From NCBI GenBank assembly GCA_008508345.1, contig QNGE01000409.1:13705-77704 (forward strand): DNA of 64,000 bases, in the 5' to 3' direction. Each line of letters begins with the position of its first letter. The first letter of the stretch is position 1. The notes beneath the pieces are model-generated. The model searched no databases, had not been told where the DNA came from, and saw only the letters and a list, made by a program, of their open reading frames with translations. The stretch is from Paragonimus westermani. Taxonomy: Eukaryota > Platyhelminthes > Trematoda > Plagiorchiida > Troglotrematidae. The translations under genes and the position numbers were made by a program. Shown here in pieces: positions 58,490 to 64,000 of the stretch.

Positions 58490-59551
58490 CCATTCAAAAT
58501 CAAACTTGATGCTTTCTGTACACAGCAAAGTGAGATCGTTGAGTTTGGGTGTCCAGGCAAGTTGGTTATTTTGATTAGGATGTTGCATTTGGAGATGAAG
58601 ACGAAGGTGCAATCGTGTGGATCGACCTCTGATGATTTTGACATTGTCATTTACATGAAACAAGGCTGTGTCCTAGTTTACATTTGGCCACCATGTTAAC
58701 ACCTGCTCTTCAGGAATCGGTGGAGGACGGCGTTGAGGTCAAATATCGGATGGATGAACGCCTGCTGAGTATTCGACTTTTCGGCTCACCAAGCCGGCTA
58801 CTTACCTCAACGACGTGCATTCATCTGTGCACAGATGATAGCGTGCTGACCTTACACAGTGAACAGGATTTATAGCGACTAGACACAGGTCTCGTGAATA
58901 CGCAAACAAGTTTGGATTGGATATCAACATATGTAAGACATTTTTTTCCTTTCAACCTTCTCCAGGCGGATGTGCCGTGCTTGTATCTGAAATTAGCACC
59001 AATGCAAACACTGAGGATAGCTGAACAGAATGCTACTAATTCACTGGCAACTTGTAGAGAGATTTGTCCGAAGCCCTGTTCTCGTTTGGCAACCGCTAGT
59101 ATTTCTTTCGGACGTCTTGAAAGACGTGTCTGGAAGAACTAAAGTCGGAAGATGGCCACTAGGCTGTTTGTCCACCGCTCAGTCTACTTTGCCATACGAC
59201 AGTGAAAATCGCACAGTCTCAGTGGAATATGAGTTACGGTAGGCGTCTCCAACTATGATGTTTAAACGGACTTCGATGGTCGAATACGTTTTCGAATAAT
59301 GACGTATTGCGATTAACGGATATGGGTGGGATCAGAGTCTTATCGACGCTCAATGAATTTCCGTGACTAGGTCACTTTCGTGGGGTGAGTGATGACAAGA
59401 TTCCGAAGCAGCTGTTGTACGAGTAACTGAAATCAGATAAGCGAAATCCTGGTGGTTAAGAGCTGTGATACCACCAGGTTATCCGGGGAAGTCTTCCTTG
59501 TTGTAATATTGACTTTAGATATTAGTATGACTTAGCCTTGAACCGGACATT
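58490..59551 (+). mobile_element. LINE family A, second copy, RT and 3' part
   Basis: Plus-strand counterpart of the element at 5.0-7.6 kb. 58560-58680 holds the RT middle (KTKVQSCGSTSDDFDIVIYMKQGC). 58684-58875 covers the catalytic region, which reads LCTDDSVLTLHSEQDL, so here both aspartates are kept. 59030-59150 has the post-RT block (FVRSPVLVWQ, SDVLKDVSGRT). About 59395-59430 has KIPKQLLYE. Homology continues to about 59551. The endonuclease and front of RT are missing. Frames shift repeatedly. Confidence 0.78.
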
Positions 59552-59794
59552 TTGGGGGGGAATAAGGTTCGGATGGCTGTCTGAATACTCAGTGAGAAAC
59601 TGTTGCGCGGCTGAGAATGAATACGCGCGGTATGCAAGGGAGCCTTCGGCGCCATAGATCGTGGTGGAATGACTATGTAACTTTGTGATGAATTCGCTGG
59701 CCACCTCGCATTAGCAAACCATCAACCAACTCACAATAAACCGCCGGCGAAGAAACAAGGGTTACCTTACACTCAAGTACGTTATATCACTTAG

Positions 59795-60205
59795 ATCTGT
59801 GGTGAAAATCTATTCGATTCACCTCTTATCCAAATCCCGACACAATAGAAGATCTGACGGGGTGCCAATCCAAATGTTGCGTTAAAGATACCGTATCAGG
59901 ATTGGACGAACAGTCTCAGTGTTATGCCTTCCGCTTTTCGTCAATTTATTTGTTCCGTATTGCACCAATCAACTTACAGTTTGAGACTTTGCATGTGCTA
60001 ATACGATCAACCAATGACAAATTGTGACTTCTTTGATACTGCTGCACACCCGTAAATTCGGCTGCTTATCTCATAAACATTAACTGCTTACTACAATCAG
60101 CACAGGGTCTTCTCCTAATTACTTGCATGGGAGGTTTCAATCCATGCACGATTTCTAAGGCTATTCGATGTCTATAATTCCAAATATCACAATCTGATTA
60201 CCTGT
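59795..60205 (+). repeat. Short dispersed repeat, second copy
   Basis: Reverse-orientation partner of 48130-48545. Shared landmarks are CGATTCAC followed by CTTATCCAAA, TTGGACGAAC, GTGCTAATACGATCA and ATAAATTCGGC-like strings. No coding capacity. Confidence 0.7.
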
Positions 60206-60639
60206 TCGTGCCGGCCAACGATCATCGTTGTTTTCAGAGACCTCTGGACCTCGACCCTTCACTTTCGTCAGCTACACTGACACACTGTGTGATGGACACT
60301 GCGTTTGTTTTCCTCCTTATCCCCTCTAGAGTGCAATATGTACCTTTATATTGAACTACAACTTGTATTATCTTTTCACTATTTCGATTCCTAGTTTAGA
60401 TCTTACTATGGGAGTTTCTCAATGTATTTTCCCAGAGAAACCAGCCTACGAAGTGGCTAACTAACACTGATCGGCTGGACGCAGAAGCTTCACTCATAAG
60501 CCTCCTGGTATTATTCGTTCGGATTTACACTGAATAAGCAAAGTGAGTTAAACCACAGGTGGTACAGCGCAAGCCACCTGTGATAAGCATTGCGAGCAGA
60601 CGTCCGTAGGTTTCGTTCACCATGACAAGATAATTCGAA

Positions 60640-61628
60640 TCAGATACCGCCAACCGTGTGCAAGTGAGGAGTAGGAACTATTTGGGGTTTTGAGGTCTGA
60701 AAAGAACACTGTATTGCATGATCTGACTGCGAAGACTTCTTCGAATGCTCAGTGAAAGTGATGAGACAATGAACCTTGACAGCTGAACTTCTTAAAGGAA
60801 ACCCAACTCCGCCGATCGGAAAGCATAAATTGAGGATAGGTCGACGATGTAGTCCAGGTATATTCAACTTCCTAAAATGTCGCATCTTTCGGGCAATCAG
60901 AAGGTGCTACATTTGAGTATGTATTACTTTCGACGAAAAGTACTATGTGGAACGTTCAGAAGCGGCGTACTTTTATTGGACGATTGCATGAGTAAATCTG
61001 CGAATTTTGCGATGATTTTATCTTGAAGCTTTAGAAAGACTAGGAAGTAAATGCCCATAGAACGACCATGCCTTTCCTTTCTATAATGGAATGGTGTCAA
61101 CTAGTGATATATTTTACCTGAGTGTTTGGCCGCACCTTGGCACCAGCGAAAGTCGGTTGCGCAGTATGAAGAGTCCTATAAGTGAGTCGCTCACACATAT
61201 CATCTGCAAGTAAAACAATGAAATCACATGCATCCGCCATAGGTCACCCGACCCATAGATAGACGGAAGTAAGCAAAGCCAGGGGACACAAGTGACTCGC
61301 GAGTATACACCCAGCAATAAAAAGTAGTGAGGAACACTTCAAAGCTTTTCGGATGGGAGCCTACCCTAATCGGATCTAATTAGTGTGCGTGGCATTTTGT
61401 CACGCCGTTCATGAGATTGAAAATCTGTGTAGCAAAGCTTACGCCACTGAGAATTTTTCTCAGTTTTGTGGCCTCGCTAGCCAGATATTCCGTTCTGTTC
61501 CATGGAAAGCCATGAACGAAGTAACCCTTGGTTCGGTTCAGTGCGATAACCTCCTTTCGCTGCTGCATGGACGGATTACGAAGACCAAATCCAATGACTA
61601 TTATCAGTCCGCCCAATACCGAGCACAT
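60640..61628 (-). CDS. Candidate three-exon gene, unknown product
   Basis: On the minus strand, exons 61628-61443, 61203-61118 and 60871-60640 join in agreeing phases (0, then 2) to give 504 bases, or 167 residues. Exon 1 starts at an ATG with A at -3 and ends at GGC|GTAAGC. Exon 2 has a T-rich tract with TTGCAG before it and CTCAG|GTAAAA after it. Exon 3 starts after a weaker ATTTTAG and ends at TGA. The protein begins hydrophobic (CSVLGGLIIVIGFGLRN), then has one sequon (NRT) and a proline-rich end. No family recognised. The opposite strand is also open over exon 1 (61383-61640) with a plausible acceptor, so the strand is not settled. Confidence 0.38.
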
Positions 61629-62999
61629 GTTGTGGATTAGCGCATCTCACTGATGTATGCCTCGGTCGCTAAGCTGTCGGTGTTCTCTGCTAATTTGTTG
61701 TGCACATTACATTTTCAATTTCACACAACAGGTTAAAGTGTTCAAGCAATGAGACAAATAGTAGCTGGTCAGTTCATAACGTTATCGACAAATACTGCAC
61801 CGGCGCTTGTTCACTGTAGTCAAATCCGTTGGGCGATTCTTCTCAGTCTTCTGCATTCTGAGAAAGTGTGCAGTATCAATTAGTGGTTTTTCACAGTAGA
61901 TCAATCCTCAAGAGGTAAGGTAGCCTTGTGCATCAACTGTTGACAGATGCACCATTATGTAACCGGAATGCCTGAGCACACATCTGGATGATGAAACTAA
62001 CGATTAATAGAATCACTCATACTGTTGTAATGCAGTAGCGTAAGTCTTTCTCTAAATCATTCCCACTCCGGAATACAAAAAGGTTTTACCAGCTTCGAAC
62101 ACGTCGTTATCGTCCAAGCCGACCAATAATCTAGAAGAATGCAGCTATAGCGTTTATAACATTCTTAGGCACGTCCTGTCTCTGCCACAAACTTAGGGAA
62201 AAAGGTCTAAAAAACTGGCGGAAAAATTACTCCGACTGAACTCGGACAAACAGGATGCATCCGGGTGCCTCATCTTTTTTGTGCGTGTGTGAACCACTGA
62301 AATGTGAAATCGTTGACGTCAGCAATATTCTAATCCACTTTGGGATGGTAATTTAGCATTCAGTTGGTGACTACTTATTCCTTCATTTTTCATCGCCTTC
62401 CGAGAGTTTTTGTTGGAAACAAAATGAGCACAGATCTCTGTGTATCGTTTGGATATGAAAGTGATTCAACAACTTTCGCTTTGTAATCTCGCGTCTAAAA
62501 TTTGGAAGTGTTACAGCCAAACAATCTGATCGCACGGGATTGATTCAAGCATGCTAGATAATCATGAGCTGGCTGCTAAGTATGGTAACGTTTGTGATGT
62601 GTTGGTATTACACACGCATCAAAGGAAAACGTGGGGACGTTACAATTTGCTGCTTCTTGAGCTGTCACACAATAACATCTGTGGAGTGCAGAGAGAGAGA
62701 ATGGACTGCTGAAACTTAATAGCCCACTTCGGTTATTGCAACTTGAACACCACTCAAAACCAACTGCACATTTCACAATCACATTAGTTTTCGGTCAGTC
62801 CATTTTGAAGAAAGCATTATAAACAAGCTTTGCTTCTGTTAGAGCGTATATATAACGTACATCATTTGTCTAAGTCACAAATGTAACTTCATCTACGCCG
62901 TCATGAGTCATCGTGCTGGTCAGTGCACCACTGGCTTCTAAGTAAACATGGTTGAAATGTGAAAAACTCAGTCACACCCACCTCTGAGTAACCGCTAAT
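61629..62999. other. No gene recognised
   Basis: About 1.4 kb of AT-rich sequence with short frames only. Confidence 0.4.
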
Positions 63000-63386
63000 G
63001 TAATCGATAAACCCGCGATTAGGACTTCCTAGACAGGTTGAAATCTTCGATCTCACTGCACCTATATTTTACCAGTGATTAATAGTCGCGGTTATGGAGC
63101 TAACAGATAGCCAGTTCATTAATCCTCGAGACCGTCAGGCAACCTCATCATCGCCCAGGTGCGAAAGTAGTTGAGTGTTCAGATGAGATAATTCGGTTAT
63201 GCCTAATGTAAGTTCATTGGTGCAGTGATCAACACAGTTGTCGGATAGAAACGTGGCTACATTTCTAAGCCCGGCATGCACTATTCACAACAGGAAACCT
63301 CGAGCATTATGGAAGAGGCTGGTTGGAAAGTCTTGCCGAATGCAAAGGTTGGGATAAAGTATACGTAATGTTCAACCTGGTCTTGT
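63000..63386 (+). repeat. tRNA-related short element, divergent copy
   Basis: Bases 63010-63085 match the left-arm and loop region at 4490-4580 (CCGCGATTAGGACTTCC, then ATATTTTACCAGTGATTAATAG). 63110-63350 matches the right-hand copy at 4640-4930 (GTCAGGCAACCTCATCAT, GTTGAGTGTTCAGAT, GAAGAGGCTGGTTGGAAAGTC). The order is the same as at 4.5-4.9 kb, so the loop junction is shared between the two loci. Confidence 0.6.
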
Positions 63387-64000
63387 GGTCAAACTAATCC
63401 GCTTTTGTGTTATCAATAAGTTATTTTGGCCAGCTTTCTTTTCCAGTGCTGTGTTGTTCCTTGCTTCGCACTAGCGTATTGGTGGTTTAACCATTCATTG
63501 CTTTATCGTGTTCTGATCGGTTATTTGCTCATGATCAAACATATTTACTCCCTTTGGGGTTTCACTTCGCCATTGGGCTTTGTTACTATCCACATATGTG
63601 AACAACGGTTTGTCTGCTATCCCGTGTTATGGGATAAGCGCATGTAACAAATCGTACGGTCATTACAGAACACAACAGTAACCGTTTTGTGTATGCAATG
63701 GATGAGGAACAATTAGCTGATGACTTTACAGATCAGGTCTCTGTACTGAGATGGCATTCTTGAACCCAGATGACTTCGGAAGCAATGCCTTGAAAGAAGT
63801 CAATGTACGAAACAAGGAAAACAGACTTGGCCGTTGTTTGATCCGCTGACAATTTATTCAACGTTGTGGGTACAGCTGAATTTAATCGTACTTTCTTGTG
63901 TATACTCGCTCATCTGAAACTGATCACGTGGGTTTCACGATCAGCCGCTTAACTGAACACAACCCTGAGCATCATCAGACTGGATCAATAGCGGAGTCAC
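63387..64000. other. No gene recognised
   Basis: A 73-codon plus-strand frame (63426-63647) is hydrophobic and has no domain. Nothing else seen. Confidence 0.35.

Noticed and set aside
61383..61640. Plus-strand terminal exon after a TTTTTCTCAG acceptor
   Set aside because: Plausible alone, but no partner exon was found on that strand, whereas the minus strand gives a three-exon chain; kept only as an alternative.

Overview
Organism: the window looks like a repeat-rich, AT-leaning nuclear contig of a parasitic flatworm, most likely a digenean fluke. The basis is split genes with GT-AG introns of 2 to 8.5 kb, and a mix of Ty3/gypsy, APE-type LINE, R2-like LINE, Penelope-like and tRNA-derived short elements, a combination I associate with trematodes. 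Species cannot be decided by eye. No bacterial operons, CRISPR arrays, rRNA genes or intact tRNA genes were seen. Layout 1-8.4 kb: wall-to-wall dead retroelements on the minus strand (LINE 5' end, gypsy pol, LINE 3' end), a palindromic tRNA-related element at 4.3-5.0 kb, and a decayed LINE at 5.0-7.6 kb. Layout 8.4-24.2 kb: the one host gene I can assemble with confidence, four plus-strand exons (8444-8797, 10909-11240, 19708-20557, 23534-24151) whose splice phases fit (0, 2, 0) and give 717 residues. It reads as a single-pass membrane protein with a signal peptide, a MAM-like extracellular region and a cytoplasmic tail of about 280 residues. Its introns hold a gypsy fragment, a tRNA-related element, an R2-like LINE, an internally deleted LINE, and two copies of a repeat with a 587-bp core that reads as identical, placed either side of exon 3. 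Layout 24.2-33 kb: a Penelope GIY-YIG fragment, a nearly complete but broken Penelope-like element with short flanking direct repeats, and a 249-bp hairpin made of two head-to-head copies of a Penelope ORF end. Layout 33-45 kb: mostly unassigned sequence with a few weakly supported exons. Layout 45-50.4 kb: a long decayed gypsy element interrupted by a second repeat family, then a fuller tRNA-related element. Layout 50-64 kb: gypsy, LINE and tRNA-related fragments, and one phase-consistent three-exon candidate gene on the minus strand (61628-60640). How it works together: there is no pathway cluster here. The window is host exons spread through layers of old insertions. Almost every reverse transcriptase whose catalytic box is visible has lost or changed key residues, so the elements look inactive.
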